Source: JBCBSP01 sp039819095
Lineage (GTDB): Bacteria > Pseudomonadota > Alphaproteobacteria > Caulobacterales > Maricaulaceae
DNA: 64,000 nucleotides
Reading direction: 5' to 3'
NCBI GenBank assembly: GCA_039819095.1
Contig: JBCBSP010000005.1
Location: forward strand, 186,001-250,000
Shown: positions 9,165 through 17,652 of the stretch, piece by piece
Position numbering within the stretch: the stretch's first letter is position 1
How the letters are laid out: each line of letters opens with the position of its first letter
The notes under the pieces: model-generated
Told to the model about the DNA's origin: nothing
The model's input: only the letters and a program-made list of their open reading frames with translations
Database searches by the model: none
Program-made: the position numbers and the translations under genes

Positions 9165-10078
9165 CGCGGCTTCTCCCCCAGACGCTTAACCTCCCATTCC
9201 ATCTCAATCCCGGTCTCGCGGAGGATGTCGGCGCTGACGCCCTCCACCAGCGTCTCCAGATCGCTCGCGGTGGCCGTGCCGTCATTGATCAGGAAATTGG
9301 CGTGCAGCTCGGAAAAGCGCGCCCCGCCAACGCGCCGCCCACGACCGCCGACCTTGTCCACAAGCTGCCAGGCGGAAAGCCCGCCGGAGGCTTGCAGGTC
9401 CGGGTTCTTGAAGGTCGAGCCGGAGGTTTTCTCGCGGATCGGCTGGGTCTGCTCGCGCCGGGCGGTGATCTCGTTCATGCGCGCTTCGATCTCGCTCGCC
9501 TCGCCCGCTTCGCCCTGAAACACCGCCTCGGTGAAAATCCAGTCTGAAGGCGCGCCGCAGGCGCGGTAGGCGTAGTTCAGCTCGTCCGCCGGCGCGACGA
9601 TCCGCCGCCCGCGCCGGTCCAGCGCCACGGCCTCAACCAGCACATCCTTCGTTTCGGTTCCGTAGCAGCCGGCATTCATGCGCAGCGCGCCGCCAATCGT
9701 TCCCGGCACGCCGACATAGAACTCAAGCCCGCCAAGGCCGGCCTTGGCGGCGGCCTTGGCCGCCTGCTTGTCGAGCGTCGCGGCCCCGGCGCGCAGTCTT
9801 GAACCCTCAAGCGCTTCGGTTTTCGCAAAGGCGGGCCCCAGCTTGACCACCACCCCCCTCACCCCGCCATCACGCGCCAGCGTGTTGGACCCGGCGCCGA
9901 GCACATGGACCGGGATATCGCTCGGCGTTTCAGACAGAAAGTGCGCCAGATCGGCCTCATCCGCAGGCATGAACACGACATCCGCCGGACCGCCCACGCG
10001 CAGCCATGTGATATCCGCCAGCGCCGCGTTCTCAATCAATCGGCCGCGCACCGGGGGCAATTGTTCGAGCAGGCTCAC
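9161..10078 (-). CDS. murB: UDP-N-acetylenolpyruvoylglucosamine reductase MurB
   Basis: MurB reduces UDP-GlcNAc-enolpyruvate to UDP-MurNAc using FAD and NADPH. The 305-aa protein starts with GTG at 10078, overlapping the murC stop as GTGA. FAD-binding features are VLGAGSNTLARDGG and GVPGTIGGALRMNAGCYG. The catalytic serine is in the GSTFKNP motif, and the ending HANFLINDGTATASDLE is typical of the shorter (Bacillus-type, class II) MurB. No ATG fits the conserved N-terminus better than the GTG. Confidence 0.96.
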   Translation of the reverse strand: MSLLEQLPPVRGRLIENAALADITWLRVGGPADVVFMPADEADLAHFLSETPSDIPVHVLGAGSNTLARDGGVRGVVVKLGPAFAKTEALEGSRLRAGAATLDKQAAKAAAKAGLGGLEFYVGVPGTIGGALRMNAGCYGTETKDVLVEAVALDRRGRRIVAPADELNYAYRACGAPSDWIFTEAVFQGEAGEASEIEARMNEITARREQTQPIREKTSGSTFKNPDLQASGGLSAWQLVDKVGGRGRRVGGARFSELHANFLINDGTATASDLETLVEGVSADILRETGIEMEWEVKRLGEKPR

Positions 10079-11484
10079 CCGTTCGCCTCCAGTCGGCCGG
10101 GCAGCTCAGCCGCCCAGGCGGTGATGTCGCCAGCGCCCAGACACACGACGAGATCGCCCGGTTCACAGCGTTTCAGAAGGTCGCCGGCCAGGCTTTCGCG
10201 CGTCGTCGGCGCGGCGTCGCGATGACCGTGACGCTGCAGGCCCGCCACCAGCCCGGCCTGATCCGCGCACTCAATGGACGCCTCGCCGGCGGCGAACACG
10301 TCGGCGACGAGAACGCTGTCGGCATCATTGAAACAGGTGCAGAAATCCTCAAACAGCGCCTGGAGGCGTGAATAGCGGTGCGGCTGGACCACGGCGAGCA
10401 CGCGCCCGTCGCCGGCGGCCTGACGGGCGGCTTTCAGCACGGCGGCGATCTCCACCGGGTGATGACCGTAATCATCAACCACGGTGACCCCGTTCGCCTC
10501 GCCCACCACTGTGAAGCGGCGCTTCACGCCGCCAAAGCCGGATAGCGCCTTGCGCGCGTCGTCCTCGCCTGCGCCCAGCGCTTCAGCCACCGCGAGGGCG
10601 CCGATCGCGTTCTGCACATTGTGCTCGCCGAGCATGGGCAGGAAAAACTGCTCCCAGCGTCTCGCCTCGCCGCCGACCGGCTGGAAGACGACATCAAAGC
10701 TCGCGCCTTTCGGCGTGATGGTCAGGTTCTCCGCGCGCACTTCCGCCTGCGGGTTGAAGCCATAGGTGATCACCCGGCGATCCTCGATTCGCGCGGCCAG
10801 CGCCTGGACCTCGGGATGGTCGGTGCACAGGGCCGCGAACCCATAGAAGGGCAGGTTCTCCACGAAGGTGAAGAAGGCCCGGCGCAGCGTGTCGAAATCG
10901 CCGTAATGCTCCAGATGTTCAGGGTCGATATTGGTGATGATGGCGACCGCGCCGCGCAGCTTCAGAAAAGAGCCGTCGCTTTCATCGGCTTCGACCACCA
11001 TCCATTCGCCCGCGCCCATTTTCGCGTTCGAGCCGTAGGCGGAAATGATCCCGCCATTGATTACGGTGGGATCAAACCCGGCGCCGTCCATCAGGGCGGC
11101 GACCAGCGAGGTGGTCGTGGTCTTGCCGTGCGTGCCGCCGACCGCGACCGCATATTTCAACCGCATCAGTTCGGCCAGCATCTCCGCCCGGCGCACGACC
11201 GGAATACGGCTCGCGCGCGCCGCGACCAGCTCAGGATTATCCGGCTTGACCGCCGTGGACACCACCAGAGCGCCGGCTCCGTCGATATTCTCGGCTGCGT
11301 GGCCGATATGGATGATCGCGCCGCGCTCGCGCAAACGCGCCACATTGGCGCTTTGCTTGATGTCGGAGCCGGTGACCTGATAGCCGAGATTGAGCATCAC
11401 CTCGGCGATTCCGCTCATCCCGATCCCGCCAATACCGACGAAATGAATCGGCCCCACGGCCATGTTGATGGTCTTCGGCGGCAT
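10075..11484 (-). CDS. murC: UDP-N-acetylmuramate--L-alanine ligase MurC
   Basis: MurC adds L-alanine to UDP-MurNAc, the first amino acid of the stem peptide. The 469-aa protein opens with the Rossmann-like UDP-binding domain (HFVGIGGIGMSGIAEVM), then the Mur-ligase ATP loop VGGTHGKTTTTSLVAAL, the ITNIDPEHLEHYG motif and the C-terminal ligase domain containing VVDDYGHHPVEI. Spacing to murG is 8 nt upstream, and it overlaps murB by 4 nt downstream. Length is standard. Confidence 0.97.
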   Translation of the reverse strand: MPPKTINMAVGPIHFVGIGGIGMSGIAEVMLNLGYQVTGSDIKQSANVARLRERGAIIHIGHAAENIDGAGALVVSTAVKPDNPELVAARASRIPVVRRAEMLAELMRLKYAVAVGGTHGKTTTTSLVAALMDGAGFDPTVINGGIISAYGSNAKMGAGEWMVVEADESDGSFLKLRGAVAIITNIDPEHLEHYGDFDTLRRAFFTFVENLPFYGFAALCTDHPEVQALAARIEDRRVITYGFNPQAEVRAENLTITPKGASFDVVFQPVGGEARRWEQFFLPMLGEHNVQNAIGALAVAEALGAGEDDARKALSGFGGVKRRFTVVGEANGVTVVDDYGHHPVEIAAVLKAARQAAGDGRVLAVVQPHRYSRLQALFEDFCTCFNDADSVLVADVFAAGEASIECADQAGLVAGLQRHGHRDAAPTTRESLAGDLLKRCEPGDLVVCLGAGDITAWAAELPGRLEANG

Positions 11485-11492
11485 GGGCGCTC

Positions 11493-12581
11493 CTAGTCGG
11501 CGGCGGCCTCGATCAGATCAGCGAGCGCGTCATGAGCCTGCGCGCGCCCGACATCGCGCGCGGCCTGCGCGCGACGGGCCAGAGCTTCCCCGTCGGTCAG
11601 GACGGTTTCAAGGCGCGCTGACAGCAATTGCGGGGCGAAATCAGGCTCTGCGATGACATCTGCCGCGCCCGCGTCCACCAGAGCCGCAGCGTTGCCGGTC
11701 TGATGATCGTCCATCGCGATGGCCAACGGGATCAGTATGGAGGGCCGTCCGGTGACGGCGAGCTCGGCCACGCTGGAAGCGCCTGCCCGCCCGATCACAA
11801 GATGCGCTCCGGCATAGAGCGCGCCGATATCCTCAAAGAAGGGTTCGCACACCGCCTCCACGCCGGCAGCGGCGTAGAGCTCGCGGGCGCGCTGAAGCGA
11901 TTCCTCGCGGGTCTGCTGGGTGACGCGCATGCGGTTGCGCAAAGGCTCAGGCAGGGCTGCGACTGCTTCGGGCACGCCTTCAGACAGGATGCGGGCGCCA
12001 AGGCTGCCGCCGATCACCAGAAGCTCGATCGGGCCATCGGCTGAGGGCGCGGCGTAGGCGTGACCGCACGCAGCGCGGATCGCTTCACGCACCGGATTTC
12101 CCGTAACTTCATGGCGCGCGTCGGCGGGCAGTCGGTCCAAGCGCTCAAATCCGGACGCCACGGCGAAAGCGCTGCGTGCGAAGACCCGATTGACCCGGCC
12201 CAGCACCGCATTCTGTTCGTGCAGCACATAAGGCACGCCCGCAGCCCGCGCCGCCCACAGGCCCGGATAGGCGACATACCCGCCAAACCCCGCCACCACG
12301 TCGGGCTTGAAATCCCGGATCAGGGCGCGCGCCTGAACCACGCCGCGCGCCAGTTTCAAAAGATTGCCGGCCATGCGGATCGGATTTTTCACAAAAGGCG
12401 TGGCCGCATCGACCCGCGCCGGCTCACCGCCGGGAAACCCGCCCGCATGGTGCGCGCCGCGCGCATCGGTCGCCAGCCTGACCGTCCAGCCGCGCTCTGA
12501 GAGCGCGTCAGCGGCGGCGCGGGCCGGAAACATGTGGCCGCCGGTTCCGCCAGCGATGATGAGACAGCGTCCTTCACTCAT
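11493..12581 (-). CDS. murG: Lipid II synthase MurG (GlcNAc transferase)
   Basis: MurG transfers GlcNAc from UDP-GlcNAc to lipid I on the cytoplasmic membrane face, making lipid II. The 362-aa GT-B fold protein has the N-terminal glycine-rich loop AGGTGGHMFPA, the acceptor-side GFGGYVAYPG motif, a second glycine loop at LLVIGGSLGARILSE, and the donor-site run GRAGASSVAELAVTGRPSI. It starts 7 nt after ftsW and precedes murC by 8 nt, so flippase/polymerase and lipid II synthase genes sit together. Confidence 0.97.
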   Translation of the reverse strand: MSEGRCLIIAGGTGGHMFPARAAADALSERGWTVRLATDARGAHHAGGFPGGEPARVDAATPFVKNPIRMAGNLLKLARGVVQARALIRDFKPDVVAGFGGYVAYPGLWAARAAGVPYVLHEQNAVLGRVNRVFARSAFAVASGFERLDRLPADARHEVTGNPVREAIRAACGHAYAAPSADGPIELLVIGGSLGARILSEGVPEAVAALPEPLRNRMRVTQQTREESLQRARELYAAAGVEAVCEPFFEDIGALYAGAHLVIGRAGASSVAELAVTGRPSILIPLAIAMDDHQTGNAAALVDAGAADVIAEPDFAPQLLSARLETVLTDGEALARRAQAARDVGRAQAHDALADLIEAAAD

Positions 12582-12588
12582 GACGCGC

Positions 12589-13710
12589 TCACGCCTCCCG
12601 GCGGAAGGCGCCCGGTCGTCGCCGGGTCAGCGCCAGCATCAGTCCCGCCGCGAAGGCGAGCGCCAGCATGGAGGAGCCCCCGTAAGACACGAAGGGCAGG
12701 GTCATGCCTTTGGGTGGAATAAGGCTAAGATTGACGCCGATATTGATCAGCGCCTGGAGCGCGAACAGCATCGCCAGACCCGCCGTGGCCAGTTGCGCGA
12801 AATGATCGGTGAGCCGCATCACGCTGGACCAGGCGCGCAGGAACAAGATCACGTAAAGCCCGATGATCGCGAGCGAGGCCAGAAGGCCGAACTCCTCGGC
12901 GGCGACCGCGAAAACGAAATCGGTGTGCGCTTCAGGAAGCAGGCGTTTGACCTCACCCTCGCCGGGCCCCACGCCCATCAGTCCGCCGCGCGATATCGCG
13001 TCGAGCGCGGTTTCGGTCTGCATGCGGTCCCCGCCAGGACCGACGAAGTCAAGAATGCGGTCGCGCACATGCGGCAGTGCAAAGAAGGCGAGCGCGCCGC
13101 CGCCGAGCGCGGCTGCGCCCAGCCCGATCGTGTACAGCCAGGGCAGGCCGGCGGCGAAAAGAAGTCCGCCGAAAAGCAGCGTCACAAGCACGGTCTGACC
13201 GAAATCCGGCTGGATGATCAGCAGGCCGACGCCCAACAGATAGATCCCCAGCCCGATAAGCCGCCCGGGCGCGGGCGCGCCGCGGCTTTCTTCAGAAAAC
13301 AGCCAGGCCAGAACCACGATAAAGGCCGGCTTGAAAAACTCGGACGGCTGCAACGACATTGAACCCAGGCGCAGCCAGCGCGCCGAGCCGTTCACCTCAT
13401 GACCGATAAAGGGCAAAGCCGCCATGACCAGCATGGAGCCGGCCAGCGCCAGACCGGCCATGCGTCGGGCCCCGCGCACAGAAAGCGCGGAGGTGAAGGC
13501 CAGTATGGCGATCGCCACAGCCGCGAAGAATCCGTGACGGTAGAGGAAGTAGAAGGGTTCGGAGATCGCCAGGCGCTCGGTCGCCGGCGGGCTGGCGGCC
13601 AGCGACAGGGTCAGTCCGACCGCGATCAGCATGAGCACGGTGAAGGCCAGGGTGCGGTCAAGCCCGCGCCAGAGCACCGGCGCATGAGCGGAGCGGTTCA
13701 GGAAACTCAT
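12589..13710 (-). CDS. ftsW: Septal peptidoglycan polymerase FtsW (SEDS family)
   Basis: FtsW is the multi-spanning SEDS glycosyltransferase that polymerises lipid II at the septum together with FtsI. The 373-aa protein shows about ten hydrophobic helices, the family run PEAHTDFVFAVAAEEFG, and the ending segment SYGGSSMLALAFAAGLML. Its ATG overlaps the murD stop (ATGA, 13707-13710). The C-terminus ends in basic residues (RRRPGAFRREA), expected on the cytoplasmic side. A separate rodA is not in the window; the dcw position supports FtsW over RodA. Confidence 0.95.
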   Translation of the reverse strand: MSFLNRSAHAPVLWRGLDRTLAFTVLMLIAVGLTLSLAASPPATERLAISEPFYFLYRHGFFAAVAIAILAFTSALSVRGARRMAGLALAGSMLVMAALPFIGHEVNGSARWLRLGSMSLQPSEFFKPAFIVVLAWLFSEESRGAPAPGRLIGLGIYLLGVGLLIIQPDFGQTVLVTLLFGGLLFAAGLPWLYTIGLGAAALGGGALAFFALPHVRDRILDFVGPGGDRMQTETALDAISRGGLMGVGPGEGEVKRLLPEAHTDFVFAVAAEEFGLLASLAIIGLYVILFLRAWSSVMRLTDHFAQLATAGLAMLFALQALINIGVNLSLIPPKGMTLPFVSYGGSSMLALAFAAGLMLALTRRRPGAFRREA

Positions 13711-15116
13711 GCCGCATCTCCGTTTCGCTGCGGACCGATCACCGCGCGCACCGCTGTCGCAAAGGCCTCGCCGCGTTCTTCAAAATCGCGGAACTGGTCC
13801 TGGGAGGCGCAGGCCGGCGCAAGCAGCACGACCGGCGCCTTCAGGCCGCTCTGCAGGGCGTCATGCGTGGCGAAGGCGGCAGCCTTTTCAATGTCCTCGC
13901 AGAACCGGACCTCGACGTGCCCGCCAAGCGAGCCGGCCAGACGTTTCGCGTCCTTGCCGATAAGATAAGCCTTGCGAACGCGGCTCATCTGCTCGCGCAC
14001 CGGCGCGTAATCGCCGTCCTTGATCAGACCCCCGGCGATCCAGAAGACATCGTCATAGCTCGCCAGCGAGCGCGCCGCGGATTCTGCATTGGTCGCCTTG
14101 CTGTCATTGACGAAGCGCAGCGCACCCACACGCGCCACCAACTGCTGGCGATGGGCGAGACCGGGGAAGCTTTTCAGCGCCTCAACGATGGTGTCAGCCT
14201 CGACCCCGAACCGGCGCGCCACGGCATAGGCGGCCGCCGCGTTCTGAGCATTGTGATCGCCGGGCAGGGCCGCAGCCTCAGCCAGCTTAAGAACTTTCTT
14301 TGCCTTGCCCTCAAGCGCGTCATAAAGCACGCCGCCGATCCCGTAGACGCCGTCGCTGAGCGTGCGCCCAGAGGAGATGGCGATGACATTGTCCGGATCG
14401 CGCGCGCGCAGCTGGGTCATCAGGCGTTTGGAGATGGTGTCGTCCACTCCGATGATGGCCGCATCGCCCTCGCCGCGTTCAGCGAAAATGCGCCGCTTGG
14501 CGGCGAAATACCCGTCGAGCGAGCCGTGCCGGTCCAGATGATCCGGTGAAAGATTGAGGAAGACCGCCGCATCGCAGCGCAGCGTCTCGGTCAGGTCCAG
14601 CTGATAGGAGGACAGCTCCAGCACATAGACCGCGCCGGGGCGCGGCGGGTCGAGCCCCAGAACCGCTTCGCCGATATTGCCGCCGACCCGCACATCGAGC
14701 CCCGCCGTGCGCAGCACATGGCCGATGAGGGCCGTCGTCGTGGATTTGCCATTCGTGCCGGTCACGCCGATCACCCGGACATCGTCCATGTCGGCGATCT
14801 CGCGCGCGAACAGCTCCACATCGCCGATGACCGGCGCATCGACGGCGCGGGCCAACTCCACCATGCGATGGGGTTTGGGATGCGTCAGCGGCACGCCGGG
14901 CGACAGCACCAGCGCGGCGACATCCCCCCAGTCGCGGCGGTTCAGATCATCAAGCTCGATGCCGTCGGCTTCAGCCGCAGCCCGCGTCGCCTCATTGTCA
15001 TCCCAGGCCGACACCTTGGCGCCCCCGGCCAGCAGCGCCCTGACCGCAGCCCGTCCGGTTCGGCCCAAACCGAACACGGCGACGCGGCGACCTTCATATG
15101 CGCGCACCGCAATCAT
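13707..15116 (-). CDS. murD: UDP-N-acetylmuramoylalanine--D-glutamate ligase MurD
   Basis: MurD adds D-glutamate to UDP-MurNAc-L-Ala. The 469-aa product has the N-terminal UDP-binding Rossmann domain (VAVFGLGRTGRAAVRALLAGG), the ATP loop GVTGTNGKSTTTALIGHVL, the FLNLSPDHLDRHGSL motif and the C-terminal domain with FVNDSKATN, a MurD hallmark. It lies 3 nt after mraY and overlaps ftsW by 4 nt. Nothing unusual is seen. Confidence 0.97.
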   Translation of the reverse strand: MIAVRAYEGRRVAVFGLGRTGRAAVRALLAGGAKVSAWDDNEATRAAAEADGIELDDLNRRDWGDVAALVLSPGVPLTHPKPHRMVELARAVDAPVIGDVELFAREIADMDDVRVIGVTGTNGKSTTTALIGHVLRTAGLDVRVGGNIGEAVLGLDPPRPGAVYVLELSSYQLDLTETLRCDAAVFLNLSPDHLDRHGSLDGYFAAKRRIFAERGEGDAAIIGVDDTISKRLMTQLRARDPDNVIAISSGRTLSDGVYGIGGVLYDALEGKAKKVLKLAEAAALPGDHNAQNAAAAYAVARRFGVEADTIVEALKSFPGLAHRQQLVARVGALRFVNDSKATNAESAARSLASYDDVFWIAGGLIKDGDYAPVREQMSRVRKAYLIGKDAKRLAGSLGGHVEVRFCEDIEKAAAFATHDALQSGLKAPVVLLAPACASQDQFRDFEERGEAFATAVRAVIGPQRNGDAA

Positions 15117-15119
15117 GGC

Positions 15120-16223
15120 CTATCTCAGCTTCAAGGTGGACAGTCCGATCAGGGCGAGCACCACCGCGATGATCCAGAAGCGGATAACGATGGTCGGTTC
15201 GGCCCAGCCGAGTTTCTCGAAATGGTGGTGGATCGGCGCCATGCGGAAAACGCGCTTTCCGGTCAGCTTATAGCTGGCGACCTGGACGAAGACCGATACC
15301 GCCTCCAGCACGAACAGACCGCCAATGATAGCCAGCACGATCTCGTGCTTGACGGCCACCGCAACCGCGCCGAGCGCGCCGCCGAGCGCCAGCGAACCGG
15401 TATCTCCCATGAAGACCATGGCCGGCGGAGCGTTGTACCAGAGAAAGCCCAGACCCGCGCCGATGATGGCGCCGCAAATGACTGCGAGCTCGCCAGTGCC
15501 CGGCGTGAAGTTCAAGAACAGATAGTCGGCATAGACCGCCGAGCCGACGAAATAGGCGATGAAGCCGAACGAGCCGGCGGCGATCATCACCGGCACGATG
15601 GCCAAGCCATCAAGCCCGTCGGTCAGGTTCACCGCATTGGATGCGCCGACCAGAACGATGATGCCGAACAGGTAGAAGCCGAAGGAAAGCGGGATCAGCA
15701 AATCCTTGAAGAAGGGCACCGCCACGGAGGTCGCAAAGTGCGCAGGCACGTCCGGCGCGTTGGCCAGAAGCTGCGTCATCCAGACCACCGCGATCGCCGC
15801 GACGATGAATTGCAGCACCAGCTTGCCGCGCCCCGAAAGGCCCTCGGAGCTCTTCTGCGTCACCTTGCGCCAGTCATCAATGAAGCCGATGGCGCCGAAC
15901 CCGGCGGTGACGAAGATCACCACCCACAGATAGGGATTGGACAGATCGCCCCAGACCAGCGTCGAGATCAGCAGGGCCGCCAGAATGATGAAGCCGCCCA
16001 TGGTGGGCGTTCCGGCCTTGGTCAGAACATGGCTCTCAGGACCATCCTGGCGGATCGGCTGGGCGCCGCCCTTGGCCTTCAGCCAACGGATGAAGGGCGC
16101 GCCGATCACCAGAGCGATCACGAAGGCCGTCATCACCGATGCGCCGGTGCGGAAGGTGAGGTAGTTGAGCAGATTGAACAGTTGAAACTGATCGGCGAAA
16201 GGTGAAAGAAGTAAATAAAGCAT
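15120..16223 (-). CDS. mraY: Phospho-MurNAc-pentapeptide transferase MraY
   Basis: MraY transfers the MurNAc-pentapeptide to undecaprenyl phosphate, forming lipid I in the inner membrane. From the ATG at 16223 the protein is 367 aa; an in-frame upstream extension into murF is ignored because MLYLLLSPFADQ is the normal N-terminus. Ten hydrophobic helices are apparent. The magnesium-binding aspartates are D116-D117 (FIDDW) and D202/D205 (NLTDGLDGL), and the QPIRQDGPESH loop is family-typical. It starts 7 nt after murF and ends 3 nt before murD. Confidence 0.97.
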   Translation of the reverse strand: MLYLLLSPFADQFQLFNLLNYLTFRTGASVMTAFVIALVIGAPFIRWLKAKGGAQPIRQDGPESHVLTKAGTPTMGGFIILAALLISTLVWGDLSNPYLWVVIFVTAGFGAIGFIDDWRKVTQKSSEGLSGRGKLVLQFIVAAIAVVWMTQLLANAPDVPAHFATSVAVPFFKDLLIPLSFGFYLFGIIVLVGASNAVNLTDGLDGLAIVPVMIAAGSFGFIAYFVGSAVYADYLFLNFTPGTGELAVICGAIIGAGLGFLWYNAPPAMVFMGDTGSLALGGALGAVAVAVKHEIVLAIIGGLFVLEAVSVFVQVASYKLTGKRVFRMAPIHHHFEKLGWAEPTIVIRFWIIAVVLALIGLSTLKLR

Positions 16224-16230
16224 GCGTTTG

Positions 16231-17652
16231 TCAGGCCTCCGTACGCGCTTGGGCGGCATGCTCATGCAGCATCGCGACGACTTTATGGACACCGGATGCG
16301 TTGGAGCCCTTGATCAGCACAACATCCCCGTCGCGCAGCTCTGAAATCAGCATGGCGAACGCCTCCCCCGGAGTGTTCGCGTAGCGTGCTCCGGCGGTTT
16401 GCGGCAAGGCTGAGATCAGCGCTTCGGTCAGCCCGCCAACGCCGATGACGCGGTGGGCGCCGGCCTCGCTCAGCGGGCTGGCGAGTGCAGCATGATAGGC
16501 GGCGGCCTGAGGGCCGAGCTCCAGCATCTCCCCGATCACGGCCAACCTGCGACCGCCGCGCTGCGGCGCGCGCGCCGCCAGAGCGTCGATGGCGGCGTTC
16601 ATCGAGACAGGGTTGGCGTTGTAGCTGTCATCCATGATGACCGCGCGCCCGCCGCCCTGGACGGGAATTTCGAAACTGGCGCCGCGACCGGCGCTGCTCG
16701 CCTGCCGGCTGATCGCGTCCCCGGCTGTCGCCGTATCGACACCGGCTGCGCACGCCGCCGCCAGCACCGCAGCGGCATTGACCGCGTGGTGCGGCGCTGC
16801 GGCGGCCAGCTTCACGCTGAGCGGGCGGCCCATGACATCAAAACGCACCGCCGCGCCCTCGCCATCAGGCGTGTGAGAGACCACGCGCACGGCTGCGCGT
16901 TCGCTGAAGCCGAAATCGAGCAGGAAGCCGGCGCGGCTGGCGCGCACCGCATCGGCCAGGCGCGCGCTGAACTCGTCATCGGCCGGCAGAACCGCCACCC
17001 CGTCATCGGACAGGCTTTCGAAAATCTCCGCCTTGGCGTCGGCGATGGCTTCCATCGAACCAAGATTTTCAAGATGGGCCGGAGCGATCCTGGTGATCAC
17101 CGCGATGTGGGGGCGCACCTGGGCAGTCAACGCCCGGATCTCGCCGGCATGGTTCATGCCTAGCTCGAACACGCCGCGCGTGCTGGCTTGCGGCATGCGC
17201 GCCAGCGTCAGCGGCACGCCCCAGTGATTGTTGAAGGACTTCACGCTCCAGTGCGCACCGCCCGCAGCCGCGCAGACCGCGCCGAGCGCATCCTTCACGC
17301 TGGTCTTGCCGACCGAGCCGGTCACCGCAATGCGAATGGCGCTGGAGCGATCGCGCGCCGCTGCACCCAGCGCCTCAAGCGCGCTCTGAACATCGTCAAC
17401 GACGAGGCGCGGCCCCTGTGCGGCGTCTTCACGCGAAACCAGAGCCGCTGAGGCGCCGGCCTTGAAGGCGGCGGGCGCGAAATCATGGCCGTCGCGCTGA
17501 TCGGTCAGCGCCACGAACAGATCGCCCGGTTGCAGCGAGCGGGTGTCGATCGACACCCCCGATGCGGCCCAGTCTGACCCGCCCGCCAGCCGGCCGCCCG
17601 TAGCGGCGGCGGCGGCGTCAGCGGTCCATAGAGCAGCGATGGCGTCGGTCAT
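16231..17652 (-). CDS. murF: UDP-MurNAc-tripeptide--D-Ala-D-Ala ligase MurF
   Basis: MurF adds the D-Ala-D-Ala dipeptide made by Ddl, completing the pentapeptide. The 473-aa Mur ligase has the ATP loop GSVGKTSVKDAL (with S in place of the usual N/T), the MNHAGEI and ITRIAPAHLE motifs, and the DDSYNANPVSMNAA segment diagnostic for MurF. The ending VLIKGSNASGVHKVV is also typical. Its ATG overlaps the murE stop as ATGA (17649-17652). Confidence 0.97.
   Translation of the reverse strand: MTDAIAALWTADAAAAATGGRLAGGSDWAASGVSIDTRSLQPGDLFVALTDQRDGHDFAPAAFKAGASAALVSREDAAQGPRLVVDDVQSALEALGAAARDRSSAIRIAVTGSVGKTSVKDALGAVCAAAGGAHWSVKSFNNHWGVPLTLARMPQASTRGVFELGMNHAGEIRALTAQVRPHIAVITRIAPAHLENLGSMEAIADAKAEIFESLSDDGVAVLPADDEFSARLADAVRASRAGFLLDFGFSERAAVRVVSHTPDGEGAAVRFDVMGRPLSVKLAAAAPHHAVNAAAVLAAACAAGVDTATAGDAISRQASSAGRGASFEIPVQGGGRAVIMDDSYNANPVSMNAAIDALAARAPQRGGRRLAVIGEMLELGPQAAAYHAALASPLSEAGAHRVIGVGGLTEALISALPQTAGARYANTPGEAFAMLISELRDGDVVLIKGSNASGVHKVVAMLHEHAAQARTEA

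Noticed and set aside
14718..16205. A 495-codon plus-strand frame opposite murD/mraY
   Set aside because: Antisense shadow, rich in His/Asp/Arg as expected from reversed codons of membrane and ligase genes.
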